From assembly GCA_039961715.1 (NCBI GenBank), contig JABRVW010000033.1, forward strand, positions 1-7,549: a DNA stretch of 7,549 nucleotides, in the 5' to 3' direction. Under the pieces are notes generated by a model. That model made no database searches, was not told the DNA's origin, and saw only the letters and a program-made list of their open reading frames with translations. This stretch comes from JACQPU01 sp039961715 (GTDB taxonomy: Bacteria > Bacteroidota > Ignavibacteria > UBA10030). A program made the position numbers and the translations under genes. Positions 1-6,063 of this stretch are shown piece by piece (the first letter of the stretch is position 1; each line of letters starts with the position of its first letter).

Positions 1-23
1 CTGAAAACCAGGCCGTTCATACC

Positions 24-1790
24 TCACGATCCCATGCCGGCAGTCTTGATGTCACGCAGTTTCAGCTGGGGCACGAGCTCGCCGGCGAAGTCGCTTTCGT
101 CAATCGAAAAGGCGATATCCACGCGGCGCCCGGCCAGGCGGTCGATGAGCCCGCCCAGATTGAAGCCAATGGCGTCAAAGATGCGGGCGTTCTGCCGGAC
201 CTTGAACCTGAGATGATTATTGCCCACGATTCTGGGGGATCCCACGACCTCGGCGTTGCGCACGGCAAAGACGGGTCTCATGTTCCTCGGTCCGAACGGG
301 GCAAATTGGTTAAGGATTCTGATGAACTTGGGTGTCAGGTCTGACAACTCGATCGCCGCATCGATTCTGATCTCCGGCGTGAGCACGTCGTCCGTCAGCA
401 GTTCCTTTGCCACGGCGGAAAACGCTTCCTTGAATTCCTCAATGCGATCCACAGCAATCGTCAGGCCTGCGGCATGTTTGTGGCCGCCGAACTGAAGCAG
501 GGTGTCCTCACACCGCTTCAGGGCCTGGTAGATGTCGAATCCTGCAACGCTCCGGGCCGAGCCTTTGGCCACGCCGTCCACCGTCGTCAGCATGATGGCG
601 GGACGATAGTAGCGCTCCACGAGCCGCGAAGCCACGATGCCGATGACGCCCGGATGCCAGGACTCCTGGTGAAGAACAATCGCGCCTTCCTTTTCCATGT
701 CGAGAAATCCCTCCACCAGATCCTGAGCCTGCATGAAGGTTTCTTCGTCAATTCTGCGGCGATTCTTGTTCTCTTCCTCGAACACCTGAGCAAGCGTCAG
801 GGCTCTTTCGTAGGAATCGCACGTCAGCAGCTCCACCGCCCTGTTGGCGTCGCCCAGACGGCCTACGGCGTTGATGCGCGGTGCCAGGATGAACACGATC
901 TGCCCTGCGGTGATGCGCCCGGGTTTCAGTCCGGAAGTTTCGATGAGCGCCCTGATGCCGGGGCGGGGCTCCGTGTTGATCAGCTCCAGGCCCAGCCTGA
1001 CCAGCGTCCTGTTCTCTTCGGAGAGAGCCACAATGTCTGCCGTCGAGGCGAGCGCCACGAAGTCGAGATATCGCGCAAGGTGGTAGTCGGCGTCCTCTCC
1101 AAGGGCATGCACGACTTGATCCTGAGTCGAGAGCGCCTGAATGAACTTGAATCCCACGCCGCAACCGCACAGATGCTTGAACGGGTAGGCACAACCGGGC
1201 TTCAGGGGATTCAGGATGGCGACGGCGGCGGGGAGCACGGGGCCGGGCTCATGGTGGTCGCAAATGATCACGTCGATGCCGATGGATGCCGCGTAGGCGA
1301 CCTGATCCACCGCCGTAATTCCGCAATCGATTGCTATGAGCAGACCGACCCCCTGGTCTTTCGCCCGCCTGATTCCTCCGGGCGTCAGGCCATAACCATC
1401 CTTGATGCGGTCGGGGATAAACGATGTCACACGGGCGCCAATGGCGCGGAGGAACATGAACAGCAGGGAAGCGCCGTTCGTGCCGTCTACATCGTAGTCG
1501 CCATACACCAGCATGGGTTCCCCGTCCTTCACGGCCTTCAGGACGCGTTCCACCGCCACATCCATCCCGCTCATCAGAAAGGGATCGTGGAGGTCGTCGA
1601 CGGTGGGGCGGAAATACACCCGCGCCATTTCTTTTGTGGTGATGCCGCGACGGACAAGAATCTCGGCGAGAATGGGGGAGATGGAAAGTTCGTCGGTGAT
1701 GCGCTTGACGCTGGCCTGGAAGTCCACATCGGCTTCAGGCACAGACCCATTGGACCCAAAGCTCCACCGGTATTCGCGAACGGGTGACAC
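24..1790 (-). CDS. recJ: Single-stranded-DNA-specific 5'-3' exonuclease RecJ
   Basis: RecJ degrades single-stranded DNA 5' to 3' in RecF-pathway recombination and in mismatch and base-excision repair; it acts in the cytoplasm with Mn/Mg ions. The 588-residue product has the DHH-family signature in order: DYDVDG near residue 98, DCGI near 155, DHH at about 178, ADI near 252, WHPGVIGIVASRL near 378, and the DHHA1 motif GGHKHAAG near 435. A C-terminal OB-like region follows. Length matches bacterial RecJ (about 560-600 aa), so it looks complete and active. I chose the GTG at 1790 because GGAAAGGAG lies 9 nt upstream. A TTG at 1811 would add seven residues and cannot be excluded. It is the last gene of the leftward cluster and follows rnpB by about 90 bp. 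Motif I reads DGTNGA rather than the commoner DG(A/T)T(S/A), which is probably lineage variation. Confidence 0.96.
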   Translation of the reverse strand: MSPVREYRWSFGSNGSVPEADVDFQASVKRITDELSISPILAEILVRRGITTKEMARVYFRPTVDDLHDPFLMSGMDVAVERVLKAVKDGEPMLVYGDYDVDGTNGASLLFMFLRAIGARVTSFIPDRIKDGYGLTPGGIRRAKDQGVGLLIAIDCGITAVDQVAYAASIGIDVIICDHHEPGPVLPAAVAILNPLKPGCAYPFKHLCGCGVGFKFIQALSTQDQVVHALGEDADYHLARYLDFVALASTADIVALSEENRTLVRLGLELINTEPRPGIRALIETSGLKPGRITAGQIVFILAPRINAVGRLGDANRAVELLTCDSYERALTLAQVFEEENKNRRRIDEETFMQAQDLVEGFLDMEKEGAIVLHQESWHPGVIGIVASRLVERYYRPAIMLTTVDGVAKGSARSVAGFDIYQALKRCEDTLLQFGGHKHAAGLTIAVDRIEEFKEAFSAVAKELLTDDVLTPEIRIDAAIELSDLTPKFIRILNQFAPFGPRNMRPVFAVRNAEVVGSPRIVGNNHLRFKVRQNARIFDAIGFNLGGLIDRLAGRRVDIAFSIDESDFAGELVPQLKLRDIKTAGMGS

Positions 1791-1799
1791 GACAGAAAG

Positions 1800-1808
1800 C
1801 TCCTTTCC
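1800..1808 (-). promoter_or_regulatory. Ribosome binding site deciding the recJ GTG start
   Basis: On the minus strand GGAAAGGAG lies 9 nt upstream of GTG at 1790. It overlaps the first codons of the longer TTG-started frame at 1811, which favours the GTG start. Confidence 0.6.
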
Positions 1809-1889
1809 CAAAACGCCTTCTCTGCAGAGGGCAGGAATGCGCTTCGGTACCAGGGGGGTGTTGGTTGTGGTGAGTCGGTGTTACCGGAG

Positions 1890-2299
1890 GCAGGCAGTGG
1901 CGCCGATAAGCCGAATTCTGTCTTTTCTCCGCGCAAACGGAAAAGAGGCAGTCATTTCTCTGAGCGACCTACCCGTCACGCTCTCTCCGCAAGCGGAGAG
2001 ATCAGCCGGGCCGGCTGAAACCCGGGAGGGAGACGTGACCTACATGGTCTTGCACCGGATGGGGTTTGCCTGGGACCGCCGGCATTACTGCCGGTCGCGG
2101 TGGTCTCTTACACCACCATTTCACCTGTTTCCTCCGCCCGGAGGCGGCGGATGTGTGTTTCTGTGGCACTTTCCGTTCCCATGGGGTCTGGCCCATGGGA
2201 CCCGGGCTTTCGCCCGGCATCCTGCCCTGTGGTGTTCGGACTTTCCTCCCCGGTTCGAGCGAGTCGAGCCGGAGCGACTGCCTGGCACCACTGCTGCCT
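1890..2299 (-). ncRNA. rnpB: RNase P RNA (bacterial, type A-like)
   Basis: This is the catalytic RNA of RNase P, which removes 5' leaders from pre-tRNAs. The minus strand carries the universally conserved blocks: GAGGAAAGTCCG (2248-2237, 5' strand of P4 and CR-I), ACAGAAAC in the middle, the GGTGCAAGACCATGTAGG block, GGTAGGTCGCTCAG, and the 3' block ACAGAATTCGGCTTATCGGC. P2 is a perfect GGCAGTC/GACTGCC pair. P1 pairs CAGTGGTGCC with GGCGCCACTG, then GGCAG with CTGCC, and can extend through GTTACC/GGTAAC, reaching 2307 and 1880. A GAAA tetraloop closes a GGGC/GCCC stem. The exact mature ends are uncertain by several bases. The gene sits between rnhA and recJ on the same strand. No convincing terminator or strong promoter of its own is visible, only an AT-rich TTTAAT at 2317-2312, so it may be processed from a longer transcript. 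The open frames crossing it are spurious. Confidence 0.97.
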
Positions 2300-2377
2300 T
2301 TGGTAACGTTAATTAAACCCGTGACTGGCCCTGCGCCTCTGGAATGGTTTCCGCAATCGCTGGCCGGCGAAGGCCCG

Positions 2378-2794
2378 TTAATCTCTCATGGCTCGTTTCA
2401 CATTGATGCCCCTGTTGGCAAGTTTGTCGGCCTCTGCATTTTCTTCGCGGGAAACGTGCCTGAATTCCGTTTCAAACGGAACCGCCGCCAGAAGTTCCTG
2501 CACCTGGGCGAACAGCGGCTTCAATCCTGCATCCTTCACTTTGTAGGTCCCCTGAACCTGGCGGACCATCAGTTCACTATCTGAATGAACAATGAGCCGT
2601 GTGCAATTGGTTTCCTGCGCGAGTCTCAAGCAGGCTATCAAGGCCGTATACTCCGCCACATTGTTGGTTGCGCTTCCAATATAATCCGAAAGCGCAACGA
2701 TAACCTTTCCGTTCTCGTCCTTCAGCAAGATTCCAATGCCGCTTTCCCCCGGATTCCCCCGCGACGCACCGTCGGTGTAGGCGAACACCGTCAT
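2378..2794 (-). CDS. rnhA: Ribonuclease HI family protein
   Basis: RNase HI cleaves the RNA strand of RNA-DNA hybrids, removing primers and R-loops. The 138-residue product shows the full catalytic set: D8 in YTDGASRGNPG, E48 in NNVAEYTAL, D72 in HSDSEL, and D123 in ENAEADKLAN. The flexible-loop histidine H113 (FRHVSREEN) is present. It is shorter than E. coli RNase HI (155 aa) and seems to lack the basic protrusion, as in the short bacterial/archaeal RNase HI group. The ATG at 2794 overlaps the TGA of the upstream zinc-ribbon gene (ATGA), indicating translational coupling. rnpB follows about 70 bp downstream. Catalytic residues are intact, so activity is expected. The symbol is given by family; the short class is sometimes left unnamed. 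Confidence 0.94.
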   Translation of the reverse strand: MTVFAYTDGASRGNPGESGIGILLKDENGKVIVALSDYIGSATNNVAEYTALIACLRLAQETNCTRLIVHSDSELMVRQVQGTYKVKDAGLKPLFAQVQELLAAVPFETEFRHVSREENAEADKLANRGINVKRAMRD

Positions 2795-3519
2795 ACAGCG
2801 GCGACGCTGTTGACAATCTCATCGGACACCAGAATCCGTCCGCAATGTTCGCACTGGATCAGTTTGACGTTTTTTCTGAGTTCGAGGACCGTTTGCGGAG
2901 GAATGCGTTTGAAGCACCCGCCGCAGGCATTCCGTCGGACAGGGACCACGGCTTTGCCATCCTTGGCTTGCCGGATCCGATCGTACCTCCGCAGGTCACT
3001 CTTGTCGATTCGCACAACCAGTTTCTCCCGCTCGTGGCGGAGTTTCAGTTCTTCTTCTTCATGCTCCTTGTTTACAAGCGCGAGCTCGGCCCTCCGCTCC
3101 TCCAGCTCTTTCTTCAGGTTTTCGAGGTCAGGTCCGATCTTCTCAAGATCCTGCTTTGCCACGGTGACCCTTCCCTCAACCGCTTCCATTTCTTTTTGCA
3201 TCTTGTTGATTTTTTCCTGAGCGGCGTCAATCTCCCGCGTCAGCGCGTCGTACTGCTTGTTGGTTTTGACCTGGAACTGCTGGCTCTTGTACTTTTCGAT
3301 GGTTTCGCGGAGGGTGACAATCTCCACGTCGACGGCGTCGCGTTGAACGATGGATTGGCGGATGAAATCCTCAAGCTCCTTGCGGGCCCGCTCCTTTCCC
3401 TCGATGTGCGATTCGAGGTCCGCGACCCTACGCGGAAGATCCCCCTTCATCTCCTGCAGGTCGTCTAAACCCGAATCCACCTGCTGGAGACTGAACAGCA
3501 ATCGCAAACGGTTTTCCAA
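2791..3519 (-). CDS. Coiled-coil C4-type zinc-ribbon protein (CT398 family)
   Basis: This protein of about 242 residues has a long charged coiled coil (about residues 10-175, rich in E, K, R and L heptads) followed by a C-terminal C4 zinc ribbon with CGGC at C199/C202 and CEHC at C223/C226. The middle carries a TNKQYDALTREI segment resembling the conserved core of the CT398/DUF164 family. The biochemical role of that family is not settled; chlamydial CT398 has been linked to sigma54 and secretion proteins. A TTG at 3519 is the chosen start: GAAAGGAAG lies 6 nt upstream, and residue 2 onward (ENRLRLLFSLQQVD) looks like the family N-terminus. An in-frame upstream ATG at 3594 would overlap the NIF3 gene by 53 bp and add a non-family extension. 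It lies 22 bp after the NIF3 gene and overlaps rnhA by ATGA, so it is probably co-transcribed with both. Confidence 0.9.
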   Translation of the reverse strand: MENRLRLLFSLQQVDSGLDDLQEMKGDLPRRVADLESHIEGKERARKELEDFIRQSIVQRDAVDVEIVTLRETIEKYKSQQFQVKTNKQYDALTREIDAAQEKINKMQKEMEAVEGRVTVAKQDLEKIGPDLENLKKELEERRAELALVNKEHEEEELKLRHEREKLVVRIDKSDLRRYDRIRQAKDGKAVVPVRRNACGGCFKRIPPQTVLELRKNVKLIQCEHCGRILVSDEIVNSVAAV

Positions 3520-3525
3520 TGCATG

Positions 3526-3534
3526 CTTCCTTTC
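3526..3534 (-). promoter_or_regulatory. Ribosome binding site deciding a TTG start
   Basis: GAAAGGAAG on the minus strand is spaced 6 nt from TTG at 3519. The nearer ATG at 3525 is in another frame that gives only a short peptide, so this SD supports the TTG as the true start of the zinc-ribbon gene. Confidence 0.6.
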
Positions 3535-3541
3535 TTGCCTT

Positions 3542-4666
3542 TTAATGCGCCTGAATGGGACTGGTTTTGCGTTGAGTGATGGTAATCGTGACACGTTCCT
3601 TGCGCTGAGAGCAGGCCTGCTCGAGTTTTGCCGCTATCACCGGAAGAATCGGATGTTCGGTTTCCCAGTGTCCGGCATCGATGAGCGCGATCCGCCTGCT
3701 TGTCATTTCGCCGAAAGCGGCATCGTGGAACGTATGGTACCGGACATCGGCCGTGACAAAGGCGTCGGCGCCGGCGCGCACGGCAGCCGGCAGGAGGTCG
3801 GATCCGCTTCCTCCGCACACTGCGACCCGTCGCACGCGTGAGGGACCCGACGCGTTGACGCGCACAACCTCGGCCCGAAGCTTCGATCGCACCGACGCAA
3901 TCCATTTGCCGAGGGGCAGGGGAGAATCGAGTTCTCCCACAGCACCCATGCCGTACTCGGTGCTCTCGTTGTCCAGCGGATACAGGTCGTACGCCACTTC
4001 CTCATACGGATGCGCCTTCTTCATGGCTTCAATGATGGCAGGGGCGCTTGCGCGCGGGCAGACCATTTCGAGACGCACTTCCTCCGCGGTTTCCAACACC
4101 CCCGCCTTGCCAACGGTGGGATTGGAATGTTCCGATCCGAGAAACGTTCCGCGTCCATTGATCTGAAACGAACAATGGGAATAATTCCCGATGATCCCCG
4201 CCCCGGCGGATGACATTGCCTCCATGACCTTTCCGACGGATGCCTGGGGAACGAAAACGGCGATTTTTGCCATAAGGCCTTTCAGAGGCGCCAGGAATCC
4301 AATGTTCTTCAATCCGAGAACCCTGGCAAGCGTCATGCTCACCCCGTCGCGGGTAAAATCGAGATTTGTGTGGGCCGAGTAGAGCGCAATGCCCTGTCGG
4401 GCGAGCCGGAGAATCATGCTCCCGACGGGATCTGACGTGCTCAGAGAGGTGAGGGGTCTGAACAGAAGGGGATGGTGGGAGATGAGCAGGTCAGCTTTGA
4501 CCTTGACGGCCTCATCGATGATGTCGCGTGTAACGTCGAGGCAGATGTGGATTCTCTTGACCTGGGCCGAGCGGTCGCCCACCTGCAGGCCCACATTGTC
4601 CCTTTCCCATGAGATCCACGTTGGTGCCCATTGCTCCATGATTTGTTCGACGTCGGCCACGGTCAT
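3542..4666 (-). CDS. NIF3/DUF34 family dinuclear metal-binding protein, long form with PII-like insert
   Basis: The 374-residue product matches the long Bacillus YqfO-type member of the NIF3 family, which forms hexamers holding two metals per subunit. It is often annotated 'GTP cyclohydrolase 1 type 2 homolog', but the physiological function is unsettled. Metal ligands are visible: ISHHPLLF (H64, H65), AHTNLD (D103), and GHWETEH (H333, E336). A glycine-rich CGGSGSD segment is near 284 and ADVRYHTFHD near 306. Residues about 132-235, between the two halves, form the PII/CutA-like insert (KIAVFVPQASVGKVMEAM to PYEEVAYDLYPL). The ATG at 4666 is chosen because TVADVEQIMEQWAP is a typical N-terminus and GGGGTG lies 4 nt upstream. 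Longer frames run back through a terminator hairpin. It is the first gene of the leftward cluster. Confidence 0.93.
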   Translation of the reverse strand: MTVADVEQIMEQWAPTWISWERDNVGLQVGDRSAQVKRIHICLDVTRDIIDEAVKVKADLLISHHPLLFRPLTSLSTSDPVGSMILRLARQGIALYSAHTNLDFTRDGVSMTLARVLGLKNIGFLAPLKGLMAKIAVFVPQASVGKVMEAMSSAGAGIIGNYSHCSFQINGRGTFLGSEHSNPTVGKAGVLETAEEVRLEMVCPRASAPAIIEAMKKAHPYEEVAYDLYPLDNESTEYGMGAVGELDSPLPLGKWIASVRSKLRAEVVRVNASGPSRVRRVAVCGGSGSDLLPAAVRAGADAFVTADVRYHTFHDAAFGEMTSRRIALIDAGHWETEHPILPVIAAKLEQACSQRKERVTITITQRKTSPIQAH

Positions 4667-4782
4667 GCAGCACCCCGCCCATAAAAAAAGTGTCCCGCTT
4701 GTTGGGCGGGACACGTGGCTACACTCGTGGGGGGATTGTCAAAGGCGCGGACGCGTTTCCTTGTCCTCTCAGACACCGTCAT
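4663..4782 (-). CDS. Possible 39-residue leader ORF upstream of the NIF3 gene
   Basis: A minus-strand frame starts with ATG at 4782, runs 39 codons (MTVSERTRKRVRAFDN... ending FFYGRGAA) and stops with TGA overlapping the NIF3 ATG (ATGA). The N-terminal third is basic; no family is recognised. An AGGAGG lies 16 nt upstream, too far for a good SD. The frame runs straight through the terminator hairpin at 4683-4714, so its translation would block hairpin formation and couple to NIF3 translation. It may simply be an open frame by chance; the composition gives no independent support. Confidence 0.2.
   Translation of the reverse strand: MTVSERTRKRVRAFDNPPTSVATCPAQQAGHFFYGRGAA
4683..4714 (-). terminator. 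Intrinsic terminator between the REC-DHp gene and the NIF3 gene
   Basis: On the minus strand GTGTCCCGC and GCGGGACAC form a perfect 9-bp GC-rich stem with a 7-nt loop, followed directly by seven T residues: a textbook Rho-independent terminator. It stops transcripts coming from the REC-DHp gene, whose stop is at 4844. It ends only 16 bp before the NIF3 ATG at 4666, leaving almost no room for a separate promoter. Either the NIF3 promoter lies upstream and the hairpin is an attenuator, or the promoter overlaps the hairpin. Confidence 0.85.
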
Positions 4783-4818
4783 CGTCTCTCTTGTTCTTCC
4801 TCCTGTTGCGGGATCCTT

Positions 4819-4847
4819 AAAGTAACAAAAAGAATCGAGACAATCAA
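4819..4847 (-). promoter_or_regulatory. Weak candidate sigma70 promoter for the leftward operon
   Basis: TTGATT (4847-4842) and TACTTT (4824-4819) are 17 bp apart on the minus strand. This is a partial match (4/6 and 3/6) that overlaps the 3' end of the REC-DHp gene. If real, transcripts would start near 4812 and meet the 4683-4714 hairpin before the NIF3 gene. No better candidate was seen between 4715 and 4843. Confidence 0.25.
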
Positions 4848-5509
4848 GATGGACCCGTCATGTCAAGACGCTCAAAGTTGATATCGCGCAGGCGTTTGAT
4901 CTCGCCCTCGATTTTCTGAAAGTGTTTCTCGAATTCCCGCAGGAGGCTCCTTTCATCTTCCGAGAACTGCCGGGAGAGGAGATCCGCGCTGATCTTGATG
5001 GCGGCCAGCGGATTATTGAACTCGTGGCAAACAGTGACGACCAGCTCCCGGATGGCCTCCGCGCGCTTGGCGGCAATGAGCATCCGCTTCTCCACGGCCT
5101 CCATCTGCCGCCGCGTCCGGTACTTGTCCAGAACGTTAATGATGGTTTTGGGAAGGAGGAGCTCGGAAATGTCTTCCTTGACGAGGAAATCCTCAACACC
5201 GAGCTTCATGGCGTCGATGGCAAGCTTGAAGTCCCTCGTGGCAGTGATGAAAATGATCGGGACTTCCGAATTCATGGCGTTGAGCTGGAGGCAGAACTCC
5301 AGTCCGTTTGCGTCGGGGAGGCTGTAATCGGTGAGAATGACATCGAGAGCCTTGTTTGCACGGACCTCGGAAAGGGCTTCGTCGACCCGCTCCTTCCAGA
5401 TAAGCTTGAACTCCCTGCCCTGGAACTTCTGAAGGTGGTGCTGGACGATCTTGACGAAGGTGATGTCGCCATCCACAAGCAGAACCGTAACGTTTTTTTG
5501 CGATTCCAT
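4844..5509 (-). CDS. Receiver plus histidine-kinase DHp domain protein without ATPase domain
   Basis: The 221-residue cytoplasmic protein has an N-terminal CheY-like receiver (about 5-125) with acidic residues D13 and D15, phospho-acceptor D61 (LTDYSLPD), T89 and K111. K111 is followed by E instead of the usual P. A helical linker (about 130-148) leads into a HisKA/DHp hairpin with a canonical H-box, VCHEFNNPLAAI (H162), and a second helix to about residue 213. The protein then stops, exactly where a HATPase_c domain would begin. The 130 bp downstream hold no N/G-box remnants, and an intrinsic terminator follows. It cannot autophosphorylate by itself; plausible roles are a Spo0B-like phosphotransfer protein, a phosphatase, or a partner of another kinase. 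ATG 5509 is chosen (GGA 5 nt upstream) over an upstream TTG at 5545. It is divergent from two response-regulator genes. Confidence 0.88.
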   Translation of the reverse strand: MESQKNVTVLLVDGDITFVKIVQHHLQKFQGREFKLIWKERVDEALSEVRANKALDVILTDYSLPDANGLEFCLQLNAMNSEVPIIFITATRDFKLAIDAMKLGVEDFLVKEDISELLLPKTIINVLDKYRTRRQMEAVEKRMLIAAKRAEAIRELVVTVCHEFNNPLAAIKISADLLSRQFSEDERSLLREFEKHFQKIEGEIKRLRDINFERLDMTGPS

Positions 5510-5571
5510 GTGATCCAAGGTACGCCTTCCGCTCCTCAGTTGCAACGGTTGTCCAGCTTCGGAGGTTCTGT

Positions 5572-5600
5572 TTGCATTTCAGGCTGAATTTGTCTATTAT
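5572..5600 (+). promoter_or_regulatory. Sigma70-like promoter for the rightward response-regulator pair
   Basis: TTGCAT (5572-5577) and TATTAT (5595-5600) are separated by exactly 17 bp. This is the best promoter-like match in the window, and it sits in the divergent intergenic region. The predicted start is near 5607, giving a leader of about 65 nt before ATG 5672. Confidence 0.6.
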
Positions 5601-5604
5601 CGCA
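5596..5604 (-). promoter_or_regulatory. Candidate extended -10 for the REC-DHp gene, overlapping the plus-strand -10
   Basis: The minus strand reads TGCGATAAT (5604-5596), an extended -10 (TGnGATAAT). It shares five bases with the rightward TATTAT. The matching -35 position (CAGGGG) is poor, as is tolerated by extended -10 promoters. Transcripts would begin near 5589, about 80 nt before ATG 5509. Confidence 0.35.
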
Positions 5605-5671
5605 CCTACACGATCCTCCCCCTGCAGGTCGTATTCCGGCTCAGGTTCATGAATTCACACGAGACCCCGAC

Positions 5672-6043
5672 ATGGCGGTAAAGAACAAGATTCTGGTGGT
5701 GGACGATGAAGAGGCGTTGCGCACGGTGCTGAGCGCGGAACTGGAGGGAGAGGGATATCAAGTCAGCACGGCGGCGGACGGCGATGAAGCAATCAAGATC
5801 ATTGGTTCGGAACAGTTCCATCTTGTGCTTCTGGACATCAAGATGCCGAACGTGGATGGATTCGAAGTGTTGAAGTACGTCAAACAGCACCAGCCGTCGA
5901 CCAAGGTCATCATGCTCACGGGATTTGCGGATCTTAAGAACGCGATCGAATCCAAGAAGCTCGGGGCGGAGGATTTCGTCAGCAAGCCGTACGATCTGGT
6001 CGATCTCCTCACGACCGTTGAACGCGTGCTGGGGACCAGCTAA
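5672..6043 (+). CDS. Stand-alone CheY-like receiver (response regulator)
   Basis: A single receiver domain of 123 residues fills the whole protein: acidic pair D11/D12, phospho-acceptor D55 (LLDIKMP), T83 (IMLTG), and K105 in SKPYD. All phosphorylation residues are intact. There is no output domain, so it should act by protein contact or as a phosphorelay intermediate (Spo0F/CheY style). It shares about half its residues with the receiver of the next gene, suggesting duplication. The ATG at 5672 has only a weak SD. A 10-codon open frame from ATG 5649 overlaps the start and may affect initiation. It is followed after 20 bp by the NtrC-like gene, very likely co-transcribed from the promoter at 5572-5600. 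Its input kinase is not in the window; the divergent REC-DHp protein is a plausible partner. Confidence 0.94.
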   Translation: MAVKNKILVVDDEEALRTVLSAELEGEGYQVSTAADGDEAIKIIGSEQFHLVLLDIKMPNVDGFEVLKYVKQHQPSTKVIMLTGFADLKNAIESKKLGAEDFVSKPYDLVDLLTTVERVLGTS

Positions 6044-6063
6044 AAGCCTCCCGGTGGAGTTTC

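Noticed and set aside
474..1787. A 437-codon open frame on the plus strand
   Set aside because: It is antisense to recJ, which has all DHH/DHHA1 motifs. The plus-strand translation is rich in His, Arg and Gly with no family features, as expected for an antisense frame of a GC-rich gene.
1809..1842. A hairpin-like GCC-CTCTGCAGAG-GGC followed by TTTT after rnpB on the minus strand
   Set aside because: The stem is short and interrupted and the T-run is only four bases, so it is too weak to call as an rnpB terminator.
1513..2316. A 267-codon plus-strand open frame spanning recJ's 5' end and rnpB
   Set aside because: It crosses a highly conserved structural RNA and antisense recJ, with no protein family signal.
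2845..3468. A plus-strand frame with hydrophobic stretches that resemble membrane segments
   Set aside because: It is the antisense of Glu/Lys-rich coiled-coil codons, which read as Phe/Leu-rich on the other strand. The minus-strand zinc-ribbon gene explains the region.
3520..3594. A longer N-terminus (ATG at 3594) for the zinc-ribbon protein
   Set aside because: It overlaps the NIF3 gene by 53 bp, lacks a good SD, and adds residues unlike the family. The TTG at 3519 has a strong SD at good spacing.
4667..4714. A longer N-terminus (ATG at 4714) for the NIF3 protein
   Set aside because: Its first codons are the terminator hairpin and T-run, and the family N-terminus begins at ATG 4666.
5540..5580. 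Possible sigma54 -24/-12 promoters in the divergent region
   Set aside because: The best candidates have GG-N11-GC (plus) and GG-N9-GC (minus) spacing rather than the required GG-N10-GC.
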